From Entomortierella parvispora (lineage: Eukaryota > Mortierellomycota > Mortierellomycetes > Mortierellales > Mortierellaceae), in contig OY752149.1 of the NCBI GenBank assembly GCA_963573315.1, forward strand, positions 2,232,001 to 2,296,000: a DNA stretch of 64,000 bases. The letters run 5' to 3'. The notes beneath the pieces are model-generated. The model was not told the origin of the DNA. It did not search any database and saw nothing but the letters and a program-made list of their open reading frames with translations. The translations under genes were made by a program, and so were the position numbers. The stretch's first letter is position 1. The number at the start of each line of letters is the position of its first letter. Positions 63,918 to 64,000 of this stretch are shown here, in pieces.

Positions 63918-64000
63918 CAGGCGATTCTCATCCTTTTTTTTGTTTTTGTTCTTTTCTTAGTATTCGGCGGCAACGGGTGCCAGACCTTCCGTCAAAAGGA

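Overview
The window looks like nuclear DNA from an early-diverging fungus, most likely Mortierellomycota (Mortierella/Linnemannia-type). The reasons are: intron-rich genes with short GT-AG introns (mostly 70-110 nt); pyrimidine-rich leaders; a cytochrome-b5-fused front-end desaturase resembling the Mortierella alpina delta-5 enzyme; an FAD monooxygenase of the GDACHK type common in Mortierella; and retention of PARN and a BORCS8-like subunit, which budding yeast lacks. Assignments rest on motif recognition and exon joining by eye. No search was run. For most multi-exon genes the joined exon lengths sum exactly to a whole number of codons, which supports the models.

Region 1 (0-31 kb) is mostly conserved housekeeping genes, often in divergent or convergent pairs: a 5'-truncated unknown gene, RCL1 (18S rRNA processing), MED18, PARN, an FAD monooxygenase, a PP1 inhibitor-2 homologue, mitochondrial adrenodoxin reductase, URA5, spermidine synthase, an AHP1/PRX5-type peroxiredoxin, pICln, an ARO8/AADAT-type aminotransferase, a cold-shock-domain protein and a BORCS8-like protein. 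It is interrupted at 12-15 kb by a minisatellite, a transposon-like GCM/WRKY-type zinc-finger gene and an unusual array of intron-like repeats, and at 27-29 kb by a decayed gene and a 16-bp minisatellite.

Region 2 (31-42 kb) holds a large FG nucleoporin with two RanBP2-type zinc fingers, a polyglutamine protein with a conserved fungal C-terminal block, and an AAAP-family amino acid transporter.

Region 3 (42-64 kb) is accessory in character. Four lipid-type enzymes (two P450s, a delta-5-like desaturase, a wax-synthase-like MBOAT acyltransferase) and a DUF3712-like secreted protein lie among mobile-element debris: a Fanzor/TnpB C-terminal remnant with a substituted catalytic residue, a LINE-type element with a poly(A) tail, and a second LINE relic whose two halves point in opposite directions. 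A small 8-cysteine secreted protein and two poorly resolved genes close the window.

The most unusual signals are the intron-like tandem array at 13.9-14.4 kb (splice signals kept, with varying 3-nt steps between them), very small coding exons (9, 11, 12 and 15 nt) in otherwise ordinary genes, and the degenerate Fanzor/LINE neighbourhood among lipid genes.
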